Assembly: GCA_004194705.1 (NCBI GenBank) | Contig: SADC01000033.1 | Location: forward strand, 124,001-188,000 | DNA: 64,000 nt | Direction of reading: 5' to 3' | Source: Ditylenchus dipsaci | Lineage: Eukaryota; Nematoda; Chromadorea; Rhabditida; Anguinidae | Part shown: positions 11,702 through 21,080 of the stretch, one piece after another | Layout: every line of letters starts with the position of its first letter | Position numbering within the stretch: the stretch's first letter is position 1 | Notes under the pieces: model-generated | What the model saw: only the letters and a program-made list of their open reading frames with translations | Database searches by the model: none | Told to the model about the DNA's origin: nothing | Made by a program: the position numbers and the translations under genes

Positions 11702-12517
11702 GCTTACTAACGATAGCTGAGAATAGAATCAAGTAAAAATAAGCGAATTAATTAATGGAGTTTGCACTTTAAAATGCAAACAGTCTTAGGTCAAAGACTT
11801 GAAAAAAACCCGTCGGGAAAAATAATAACTGGCAGTAAACAGAAAAACAACTGATCAGTTAAAAACTTTCGCAAGTCCTCTTTTTCACATGTAGCACAGA
11901 ATGCCAATGAGTCACTGGTTTTGCCACTTATTCAAAGCTAATTTGAGTGAATCAAGCAAATGCCTTCTGCCTCTCACAAGAACCTTTTGGTTATGCGTGC
12001 AGAGAGAGTTTTTTAGCTGAAGCTGTACTACCACTACTCTGGCACCATCATGGCTTACTGCTTTCATTGCCTTTGGCTATTGCGTGAGGGTTTGTTTAAG
12101 GGCTTATATGCCTCCCCTTTTTGCCTCACTACTACCATATAGGAAGGACTGAGTAGAGACAAAGATCTATAGCAGGCAGCAGTCTATTCTTTCATTTAAG
12201 TGAAGGCTGTCATGTCCCTCTCCACTTTCATCAGTCCACGTTTTCATTGAGAGCACTTTTTTGTGCAGTAGTGGTGGAATGAATTACCCGCATTTCCTAT
12301 TATTGCCTTAGTGCTTTCGCCTCTCGTTTGTCCCAACAAATATAGTTCAAGGATTTCCGAGCACTAATCGTTGTAACGAAGGATGAACAGAGGTTGTCCA
12401 CTCGGTGTGTTATGAATTACATGGTCTAGTGACCTCTTCTATTTTGTGCATCTAGAGGATAAATTTCTCAATTTATTCCTTTTAATACTAATTACTTGGC
12501 TGATTACCAAAGGAACA
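11702..12517. other. Intergenic region upstream of FAM136A
   Basis: About 0.8 kb between the FAM136A start and a possible plus-strand start at 12518. It has no long repeat and relatively unique sequence, so it probably holds the FAM136A promoter. I see no clear TATA box or RNA gene. Confidence 0.5.
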
Positions 12518-12661
12518 ATGGGAGACAAGGCAATCTTGGCTGAAGTCCTAGAGGCTTCTCGTTTGACGGACACTTATGGTGAATCATTTTAATTGACATT
12601 TCCACAGTTGAATTTCAACATTTCATTTAGGTGATATGACTGCCAAAAAATTAATTAAACA
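12518..12661 (+). CDS. Hypothetical 5' exons (gene end not found)
   Basis: ATG at 12518 opens exon 12518-12578 (MGDKAILAEVLEASRLTDTY), a GT-AG intron of 52 bases ending CATTTCATTTAG, then exon 12631-12661 (GDMTAKKLIK) before GTAAGT. Splice sites and phase agree, and the sequence lies outside repeats. No domain was recognised. The element at 12698 follows at once, so the remaining exons would lie beyond it. The phase does not join directly to the exon at 21081 of the SVOP gene. Confidence 0.4.
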
Positions 12662-12697
12662 GTAAGTTCTCGTTGTAGAAAGAGGTTAAAAAAAATT

Positions 12698-14264
12698 AAG
12701 ATAAGGCCAGTTCAAATTGGTTCTCTGCTAACTGGGCCAATTCTAAATGGACAAAAAAATTTGTTGTCGCCGAATGACTTTTCTTGTTGTCGACGAGCTT
12801 TTTTTTCCCAAAGCTTATTTTCTTAATTTATTTCAAGACAAAATTTGACGAAAAATAATTGTTCTCAGAGAAAAGGAAAAGCGGCGCTACCGGAGTATAT
12901 GCCGGAGTAAAATGGGCCAATTTAGTGTAAAAAGGAAGATGTTGAACATAGTTTTGTTAACTGGGGCCGACCGCATAGAGAAAGTCTGGTATGCATACAT
13001 TTTTATGCATCCAGAGTCACTTTCGAGTGATTTGTGTCTAAGGTATGTGGGTGTGCGCATCTCAACCCCAAGCAACCAAGCCCTGCGCCCCTTCGTGGGC
13101 GCAGGGGGCTTGGTAGGTTAGAGATGCGCGCACTCACTTACCTTAGATATAACTCCGAGCAAGACTCTTGAACAAAAATGCATTTAGAGGCTCGTTTTGC
13201 CAAGCTCCAGTGACCAAAGCATGCCAAACAGGCAAATGGTCGAAATTTCAAAATGCTCAAAACTCAATTTTTTGTCAACCAGAACTCTAAAATATTGTCT
13301 TTTTTGAACTCCTGAAGTGATTTAAGGTCGATAAAAGGTGTTCTAAAACACTTTTAAAAAAAGTTGATTTTGGGGGTGGGTGGGGGGTTATATGCAAGTA
13401 GCGTCGAAAATCTCTCTCTTATATATTTTTCGAATTGGCCTAATCTGGAATGGACAAAACAGTTTTTGTTGTCGCCGAAAAATCTTGTCTCCGAATGACC
13501 TTTTCTTGTCGCCGAAAAACTGTTTCATGTCGCCGATAAGCTATTACGATCCTACCGGGGTATACCCCGCCCCCCCCCCCCCCAAATCAATTTTTTTTAA
13601 AAGTGTTTTAAAACACTTTATATCGACCTGAAATCACTTCAGGAGTTCAAAAAAGACACTATTTTTGAGTTCTGGTTGACAAAAAATTGAGTTTTGAGCA
13701 TTTTGAAATTTCGACCATTTGCCTGTTTTGGCATGCTTTGGTCACTGGAGCTTGGCAAAACGAGCCTCTAAATGCATTTTTGTTCAAGAGTCTTGCTCGG
13801 AATTATATCTAAGGTAAGTGAGTGCGCGCATCTCTAACTCTCAAGCCCCCTGCGCCCCTTCGGGGGCGCAGGGGGCTTGGGGCTTGGAGTGGAGATGCGC
13901 ACACCCACATACCTTAGACACAAATCACTCGAAAGTGACTCTGGATGCATAAAAATGTATGCATACCAGACTTTCTCTATGCGGTAGGCCCCAGTTAACA
14001 AAACTATGTTCAACATCTTCCTTTTTACACTAAATTGGCCCATTTTACTCGGCATATACTCCGGTAGCGCCGCTTTTCCTTTTCTCTGAGAACAATTATT
14101 TTTCATCAAATTTTGTATTAAAAATAAAATTAAGAAAATAAGCTTTGGGAAAAGAAAAAGCTCGTCGACAACAAGAAAAAGTCATTCGACGACAACAAAA
14201 TTTTTTGTCCATTTGGAATTGGCCCAGTTAGCAGAGAACCAATTTGAACTGGCTTTATCTTAAT
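12698..14264. mobile_element. 1.6 kb TIR element (GGCCAGTTCAAATTGG ends)
   Basis: Ends 12698-12780 and 14180-14264 are inverted copies (AATTAAGATAARGCCAGTTC, then GTTCTCTGCTAACTGGGCC, then CGACGACAACAA-type blocks). Inner inverted arms at 12890-13400 and 13540-14110 share the GCATACATTTTTATGCATCC and CTTACCTTAGA blocks found in the foldbacks at 7.6, 24.5 and 33.7 kb. The centre has G/C homopolymers (near 13378 and 13565). No transposase was seen. Confidence 0.75.
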
Positions 14265-14278
14265 TTTCCCTTCAAAAA

Positions 14279-14431
14279 GGCAGCCAGACATTTTCTATTA
14301 TAGTGGAATTTGTCGCGCGACATTTTCTATTATTTTTAGGTGAAATTCGGTTAAATTCGCTCGAATTTCACCGAAAAATAATAGAAAATGTCGCGCGACA
14401 AATTCTAATATAGTAGAAATGTCTGGCTGCC
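14279..14431. mobile_element. 153-base palindromic MITE with TTTGTCGCGCGACA, 9-base TSD
   Basis: An exact duplication CTTCAAAAA lies at 14270-14278 and 14432-14440. Ends are GGCAGCCAGACATTT and its inverse. Each arm contains one TTTGTCGCGCGACA motif, the same self-complementary word that forms the arrays in the element at 553-1629, although the outer ends differ. Confidence 0.88.
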
Positions 14432-14518
14432 CTTCAAAAACGATCAAAATAGGCATTTTCGGGTGGTCCCAAAACTCAATTTTTTGGTTAATCATTTTTT
14501 CTGTAGCAATTTATCCCT

Positions 14519-15187
14519 CTTTTTTGTAGCAAATCCGATTTTCGCCTGTAACACATATACTTGAGTTAGTGTGCTTATTTATTTCTAAAAATTTTAGAAA
14601 CATATATATATCCGTTGATACGCTTGATCCGCATACCGTTTTCAGTCTTTTTAGACTGAAAACCGATTTTCGAGAAAAGTGAACTGGGAATTTCGGTTTG
14701 GTCCAGCACCCGAAAATTGCAAATTCCTGAAAGATCATAGGCAGTTGGCAGAAGATCCCACTTTACCCGGCTATTTCGGCCAACATTCTTTTCTTCACAA
14801 GAAAAAGCCCGTTAAGATCCAAAAGTGTATGGAGTGAAGTGTTGCTCTTCTCAAAATGGTGGAGCATAATGTGGCTAAAGTTGAAAGAATTATCATCATG
14901 CATTGTATTGATGGTAAATCTGGTGAGCTTGAATTTAAGACTTTCATAACTGATCTGTCAGAGGATGTTGAGCAATGAAGCAGCCGAGAGTGTGGCAGGT
15001 GTATGTGCTAGATTAGACCTAGAGCAGCTGCTTAACCAGCAATTAATCCACTTGTCTTTCATGAAGTCCAAGTCTTTCATAGATTCGGAATACCAATTTT
15101 GAGAATTAAGGATGAATAAATAAGCACACTACCTCAAATATATGTGCTACGGACTAAAATCGGATTTGCTACAAAAAAGAGTAAATT
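14519..15187. mobile_element. TIR element carrying a captured ORF (Pack-type)
   Basis: Left arm 14519-14585 (TTTTTGTAGCAAATCCGATT through GTGCTTATTTATTT) is the inverted copy of 15115-15187. Between the arms is the open frame at 14652-14978, which lacks transposase character. Non-repetitive coding sequence between inverted arms is the Pack-MULE arrangement. I could not read a target duplication. The array at 15147-15375 continues the right side. Confidence 0.6.
14652..14978 (+). pseudogene. Unidentified ORF fragment inside the TIR element
   Basis: After an acceptor-like TTTTTTAG, one frame runs about 108 codons to TGA, with a single in-frame TGA near 14837 (after PVKIQKCME). Sequence on both sides looks like protein: PAPENCKFLKDHRQLAEDPT before and KMVEHNVAKVERIIIMHCID after, ending LSEDVEQ. 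I do not recognise the family. The TGA may be a nonsense change (TGG would give tryptophan), a sequencing error, or, less likely, recoding. Position between inverted arms suggests capture from a host gene. Confidence 0.5.
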
Positions 15188-15530
15188 TTCTACAGAAAAA
15201 AATAAATTTGCTACAAAAAAAAAGTAAATTTGCCACAAAAAAATTAAATTTGCCACAAAAAAGTAAATTTGCTACAAAATAAATTTGCCACAAAAAAAGT
15301 AAATTAGCTGCAGAAAAAAATTGCCACAAAAAAACATTTTTGCCACAAAAAAAAGTAAATTTGCCACAGAAAAAATGATTAACTATTTTTTTATTGACTA
15401 GAACACAAAATAATGTCTTTTTAAAGCTTCTGAGGCCATTTTAGGTCGATATAGCGTGTTTAGGAACATTTAAAAAAAAGTTGATTGGGGGGGGGGGGGG
15501 GGGTATGTGCAAGTAGCGCCAGATTTTCTA
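15188..15530. repeat. Array of TTTGCCACAAAAAAAGTAAA units, then a G-run block
   Basis: About nine imperfect 16-20 base units of TTTGCYACAAAAAAAGTAAA (from 15147 to 15375). Then comes a block shared with 13270-13400 (AGGTCGATA, then AGTTGATT followed by a G homopolymer and GCAAGTAGCG). This looks like one arm of an iteron element whose other arm is not clear here. Confidence 0.6.
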
Positions 15531-16080
15531 ATTTTGAACTTGTGCATGTAACCTCGATTGGGTATTAACATAAGTTCCAGGACGCTCGTGTGACCTTTTT
15601 CAGCGAAAATTTTAGAATCTGATCTTTGTGTCTAATAATATTTTGTTCATAAATTAGAAGGCATTTTCTGTAAAAGTGGACCACTTTATATGAAAATTTG
15701 TTTCCTCGATTTTTCGAAATTTCTAGATTTGGTATTATTCGAAAGAACAACTTATTCTGAGTAAGTTTACTTTTGACAGAACGCCAACTTCAAATTTGGA
15801 TCTCGAGATATGCTCAATTCAAAATTCGACCCGTGCCGAATCTCTGAAATGTGGATGTTTTCTTTCTTGAGTATACAGCTTTTCATTTTCATTACAGGAC
15901 CCTCACATATTTGATATGATTCCACGCAAAATTGAGCAGTCTTTCTTATGGTAATAGTGGATTTGAATTAATGTATAGTTTTTATAAGAAAATTGAGATT
16001 TTACTTTTGTGTAAATTTGTGTAAAATCAAAATTTTCAAAACAAAAAGTTTTAGAAAAAACCTGTTTTTCTCAAGCTTAA
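15531..16080. other. Gene-free AT-rich stretch
   Basis: No repeat family, RNA gene or convincing exon was recognised. Short minus-strand frames near 15565-15750 lack splice context and family resemblance. Confidence 0.5.
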
Positions 16081-16500
16081 AGCCTCGTGTCCAATGACTG
16101 AGAGGAAATTCCATGTTTTTAAACGCGGGAAGGGCTGTAAACTTTATTGTTCACAAAACACTTTTTCTTTTGGTCACATTTTGTAGCTAAGATTTTGGGC
16201 TACCCAATAAAAAAATTTCCAGCCACAAATCTCTGAAAAACTTTGATCAAAATGCGTTTCCTCTCACTCTGCCTTTCAGTCATTAGAGTGAATGGCAGAG
16301 TGAAAGGCAGAGTGAGAGGAAACGCATTTTTATCAAAGTTTTTTCAGAGATTTGTGGCTGGAAAATTTTTATTGGGTAGCCCTGAATCTTAGCTACAAAA
16401 TGTGACCAAAAGAAAAAAAAATTATGAACAAAAAAAAAGTTTACAGCCCTTCCCGCGTTAAAAAACATGGAATTTCCTCTCAGTCATTGGACACTAGGCT
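16081..16500. mobile_element. PIF/Harbinger-like palindromic MITE, TAA TSD
   Basis: Nearly full-length palindrome of 420 bases with centre near 16290. Ends are AGCCTCGTGTCC and the inverse AGCCTAGTGTCC, flanked by TAA at 16078-16080 and 16501-16503. A 3-base TWA duplication is the PIF/Harbinger signature. The block CTTAGCTACAAAATG is shared with the palindromes at 41594-42025 and 51860-52288. Confidence 0.75.
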
Positions 16501-16526
16501 TAAAGGTATAGCGCATATTTTTTTAT

Positions 16527-17322
16527 GGCTGTATGAGAAATGTACCACCAAAAGTGAGAATTTGGCCGCCTTTTTAATTTTTTTGGCCGCCTTTTTTAAA
16601 TTTATAATAAAAAATAGAATTTGGCCGCCTTTTTTAAAAAATTGGCCGCCTTTTTTTCTTGTCAATTCCTGTTTTTCAAATTTTAGCTCTAATTTGATGG
16701 TAACTTTGCTCTTAATGATGGCAAAAATGAAAGCCCAGAATCTGGGCTGCATATTGGTATGAAAAAATCGTGAACTTATAGGAAAAAATTAGAAAATGTA
16801 ATCAAAAACACCTAGATGGTTATTTCGGCCTCTACCTGCTAAATGGTTTTTGTGTAATTTTTTGAATTTTACCTTACAAGTTGACACTTTTTTCAAATTA
16901 GTGAGTAGCCAAAGTTCTGGGCTTTCGTATTTGCTATTATAGAAAGAGATAGTACCAACTTGTAAAAGCTGTAATTCAAAAAACGTTCAAATTACACAAA
17001 AACCATTTAGGAGATAGAGGCCGAAATAGCCCTCTAGGTGTTTTTGATTATATTTTCTAACTTTTTCCTATAAGTTCACCCTTTTTTTATACCAGTACGT
17101 AGCCCAGATTCTGCGCTTTCATTTTTGCTATCATAAAGAGCAAAATTACCATCAAATTGAAGCTAAAATTTGAAAAACAGGAATTGACAAGAAAAAAGGC
17201 GGCCAATTTTTAAAAAAAGGCGGCCAATTTCTATTTTTTAATTTGAAATTCAAAAAAGGCGGCCAAAAAAATAAAAAAGGCGGCCAAATTCTCACATTTG
17301 ATGGTACATTTCTATTTGAGCC
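16527..17322. mobile_element. Iteron-end MULE-like element, motif TTGGCCGCCTTTTTT
   Basis: The duplication TTTTTTTAT lies at 16518-16526 and 17323-17331 (low complexity, but exact). Ends are GGCTGTATGAGAAATG and the inverse GGCTCAAATAGAAATG. Each arm has four TTGGCCGCCTTTTTT units (16560-16655, 17195-17290). The inner arms meet near 16930. No coding sequence. Confidence 0.78.
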
Positions 17323-17331
17323 TTTTTTTAT

Positions 17332-18054
17332 TGCAGATTCTCAAAGAGCAACTAATTTTGTGACAAATAAAAATCTCAACAAATGAAATAAAAAAATTTC
17401 GAAAAAGCCTTGCAACAAAAAGTTTCGTAATGAGACAAAAATGCATGCGCACCATGTTTTCACCAGTGTTTTATATAGCACGAACTCCTAACACTAACCT
17501 AACCTTACGCTAACACTAACATGTTAAAGTTAGTGTAAGGTTAGTTTAAAAATCACTGTTAGTGTTGTACGGTTAGTTAACTGTTAGCTTGATTTACTGT
17601 TAGACTAACACTAACTACCATATTTCCTCTTATTTAGCACCCCCTCTTCCTAATTTAGCCCCCCCCCTCTTTTTTTGACGAGAACTTTAGAGTTAGGGCC
17701 ATTTTTGAGGGTCAATTTCTGACTGCGTCAAATGGGACGTGGGTATGTTGAGAAAATCAGGTGATGCTTGAATATTTTATATGCACATGTATAATTTCTA
17801 TGGCTTGTTAGAAAGCGCAAAAAATCAGCTTTTTAATGACATTTTGTAAAGTGGTTCAAGATGAAATGATGTAAAAATATTGGCCCAAAGATAATTTTGT
17901 ATCAATTTTCCAAAATGGGTTTTTTTACTTAAAAAGGCAAAATTAGGTGGGATAGAGCTGTGTGTTTAGTCAACCTTACATACTATTTGAAAGAGCAACT
18001 AAAACTTCACTAAAATTGCTTCGAAGTACAGTCAAACCTCTATATAGCCACCCA
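17332..18054. other. Gene-free stretch with a CTAACACTAAC hairpin
   Basis: At 17485-17620 there is a hairpin of CTAACCTTACGCTAACACTAAC facing TTAGTGTAAGGTTAG, then further GTTAGTGTTAGT variants. The rest has a C-rich block near 17640 that resembles the TATTTCCTCTAATA MITE family, and a CAGTCAAACCTCTATATAG terminus at 18030. No coding sequence was found. Confidence 0.5.
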
Positions 18055-18216
18055 CTTCGAAAACCGGATTTCGAAAAAAATTAATTTGTTTCAAAACGAT
18101 TTGGCAGAATGAAACTTTACGATATTTTGATTTCATGAATCATTGTTCAAATACGTATTTTGATTGCTTTCTGATCGACATTTCTATTATTATTTTCATT
18201 GAATTAAGCGTTCCCG

Positions 18217-20346
18217 ATGAATCTCGAAGACCGATACAGCAGCCCTGATGAAGCGAGCAGCTGTGATGCGAGTGAGCAAGGATCATTGGAGGAAGAGGAA
18301 ATGAGCTCAAGCCAAATCCAACAGTCAACCAGAAACCTCCAATTGGGTCGAAAGGGAAGCGTGAGCCTCAGATCATTACGGGTCTTGCCATCGAGTTTAT
18401 TAAGAGAAGGGAAGGCGCATGGTGATTTTCGATGGTAGGCTTGTATCATAATTTCTAGTAACATTACAAGTACTGATCTAGGAGAAGTTTACTCTGCTGG
18501 CTACAACGACAAGCAACAGATCACTCATTGGAAATGCGTGAAACAACAAGAAGGCTGCAAAATGGAAATGGAAACAAATTCAGACGATCAATGCGTTGGA
18601 AAAAGCTATGGGAATCACACTCATGCAACGTGCAAGGAAGACATAGAAGTCAGGAAACTTCGAATGCAAATGCCGGAGCTGGCTCGACAGGGGATGTTAG
18701 TATTTCTAAGATATACAGGAAATATTTTGCATGGATTTTTCAGAGTGCTAGTCGACAAATATTCTCAAGCCTCATTGAGCAAGCATCAGATAAAGTTAAA
18801 GCTAAGATGATTCAGAAGAACGTGTCTGATATGGTCTACTACCATCGCAAGGTATTTTCAATGTTTTCATTCTCCTGAAAATTTATTTTCAATTTGAAAG
18901 ATTTTCAGCTTCTTAACAACGATCCGAACACGCCATATGATCCTGAAAACCTGGAAATCCCACCTGATCTTCTTATCTACAAAAGCATATGTTTGTTATG
19001 TACGATACTGGAAAAAGAAAGCGCCGAATTATTATACTCGGGCCTAATGGAGTTTACGTGTCCAAAATATGCCTTGGTCCCCCTGTTGTTTTTTTTGTAA
19101 AAACAGCTTGGTCCCCCCTGTTGTTTTTAAGGTGATAATATTAAAGGTGATCATGTTAACCATAATCAACCTGATCACCATAGTCACAGTGTTACAGTAA
19201 CCTTAATGAACAGGGGGACCAAGCTGTTTTTCACAAAAAAACAACAGGGGGGACCAAGGCAAATTTTGGACACGTAAACTCCACTAGCGCCATCATACTC
19301 TCTACTTCTAACTTGCTAGAGGTTAATTTTAGAAGTTTTATTATGATTTTTTTCAAACCCTTGCATAGTATCTCGAAGAAGGTGACTGGTGGGAAATCGA
19401 CGGAACGTTCAGACTTCTTCCTAAAGGGTGGTGTCAATTGCTCACAATGTATGCAAAATGTGGGGGAACTTTCGTACCTTGCGTACACGCTCTATTGCCA
19501 AGAAGTCTATGGGTACGTACAACAAATTTTTCGCCATCCTGAAGCAGTTGATTCTGCAATCACAAGTGAGGCATGTTTATACCGACTACGAACGAGGTTT
19601 GCTTGGCTCTTTCTGTTCCGCTTTTCCATGTAAGCTTCTTTATAGTTGTGCAATATCTTAGTGAAAATTCCTTTTAGTCGTCAATCAGCATGGTTGTTAC
19701 TTCCACTTTGCTCAAGCACTTTTTCGGAAGGTTTAGAAGTACGGACTCGTTCGTAACTACAAACAGGGAGGTCAATTCAGCCAACTTTTCGATCTGCTGA
19801 AATCTCTCGCCTATGTTCCTCCGATGGATGTTAAAGAAGCATTCGACTTGGTAATTCGCTACACCGCTCAGTGTCCATATAACTCCGCCGAACAGAAATT
19901 TTTAAAGTAATTCCGTGAGGTATATTATTTTTAACAAATTCTCGCAGTTTCATGTGTTGACTTCTGTTATAGACATGGATTGGAGATGTTGCACGTGGTG
20001 CAAGACAAATCTTTTCTGTGTTACTTTGGAATTGCTACCAATTAACGCTGAAAGGTAAGGCCAAAACGACGAACTTCCTTGAAGCCTGGCACAATGCTCT
20101 TAAATACGCCATGGGAACAAAAGATGGTAAGAGAATTCGATTTTGGCGCTGGCTAGGCAAGCTGAAACAAGAGTGCTCGCTCTAAGAAGCTCATCTCATC
20201 TCCCTTCAAACAGGCACTCCAGTAAAGCAAAAGGCAGAGGACAAACGAATTTCGGCACAAAGAAAGAGCATCTCTGCAAGCTACAGACTGGATCAGATTT
20301 ATAAATATGTACAATCCCAGTCTTTGTTATGTGATCTGAACGGGTG
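18217..20346 (+). pseudogene. FLYWCH zinc-finger MULE transposase, interrupted
   Basis: A transposase of the Mutator-like family. Order: an acidic/serine-rich N-terminus (MNLEDRYSSPDEASS), a FLYWCH finger split by a short intron (VIFDG, then HWKCVKQQEGC, then HTH), an EMPEL-type helical block, then the MULE domain. Catalytic-region landmarks are FVMYDTGKRKRRIIILG (19000), WWEIDGTFRLLP (19390), HVYTDYERG (19571), GCYFHFAQALF (19694) and TTNFLEAWHNALKY (20070), ending SQSLLCDLNG. Defects: the frame changes between the N-terminal ORF and the finger near 18405; a 252-base MITE interrupts the gene after the IIILG block; an in-frame TAG follows GCYFHFAQALFRKV (near 19735). Probably inactive. Short introns have normal GT-AG ends. 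Confidence 0.82.
19040..19291. mobile_element. MITE with GCCTTGGTCCCC arms nested in the MULE gene
   Basis: Ends are inverted (TGGAGTTTACGTGTCCAAAA, then TGCCTTGGTCCCC). Flanks ATTATACTC (19031-19039) and ATCATACTC (19292-19300) match at 8 of 9 bases, fitting a MULE-type 9-base duplication. The GCCTTGGTCCCC core recurs at 20890, 29256-29511, 39370-39590, 43540 and 62280-62345. Confidence 0.8.
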
Positions 20347-21080
20347 ATTTTGTTTGATTACGTTGAATAAAAGTGTGAGGGTTTGTTCGTAGTTGGTTCG
20401 TGTAAAGCTGTGTTTTAACTTGAGTTAGGGCACGGCCATATGGCGGAAGATGGCCGGTCATTTTACCAAATCGTTTACGTGCTAATGGTTGCATATTCTC
20501 AAGCTAGAAATTTTCAACTCTCAACTGTGAAAATTTATGGTGAAGTAACTGTGAAAATGGTTATAATTGGACCATATATTGATGGTTTGGCCGAATTTAC
20601 AATAACCGGCTAATTTTTCCTTTTTTCAAGATTACACTGTCGCTGAGATACTTTTTTTATCCAGTTGTGAAATAAATTTGTCGAGAAATCTGGATAAACC
20701 TATTTATTGATGAATTAAAAAACTATAAATTTTTTAAAACTTCATTTTGCCAAACCGTTTTGAAACAAATCAATTTTTTTCGAAATCCGGTTTTCGAAGA
20801 ATTCTATTTTTTATGAAACCCGTTTTTTACGAATTCGCTTTAAAATGAATCAATTTTTCATGAACCGTGGTAGCGCCTTTTTTGATAAAGGACCACAGGA
20901 GGACCAAGGCAAAAAATTCAATTTTTTGACGTTCTTCATTCTGGTGGTGGGAAACATCAATTAAGAAACAAAATATTATTAGACATAACAATCAGATTCT
21001 ATGAATTCTATGAAAGTATGGTTGTTTAATACCCAATAGTTAGGAGTCTGTATATGTGTAATTTGTAAACCTTTGTTTAG

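Larger units (their letters stand above)
18055..20803. mobile_element. Autonomous-type MULE with FLYWCH/MULE transposase gene
   Basis: Inverted ends of about 60 bases: 18055-18113 (CTTCGAAAACCGGATTTCGA, then GTTTCAAAACGATTTGGCA) against 20741-20803. The transposase-like gene at 18217-20346 lies between them. Further TTTTTACGAATTCG-type variants follow the right end. I could not fix the target duplication. The element sits upstream of the first visible SVOP exon. Confidence 0.72.

Noticed and set aside
12518..12661. First exons of the SVOP gene
   Set aside because: The splice phase does not join to the exon at 21081 in the transporter frame, and the sequence shows no resemblance to SVOP N-termini.
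14835..14840. Selenocysteine TGA in the ORF fragment
   Set aside because: No recognised selenoprotein family or SECIS-like hairpin; nonsense or sequence error in a captured fragment is simpler.
17485..17620. Telomeric repeat tract
   Set aside because: CTAACACTAAC variants form a short hairpin rather than a uniform tandem array, and similar words continue into ordinary repeat DNA.
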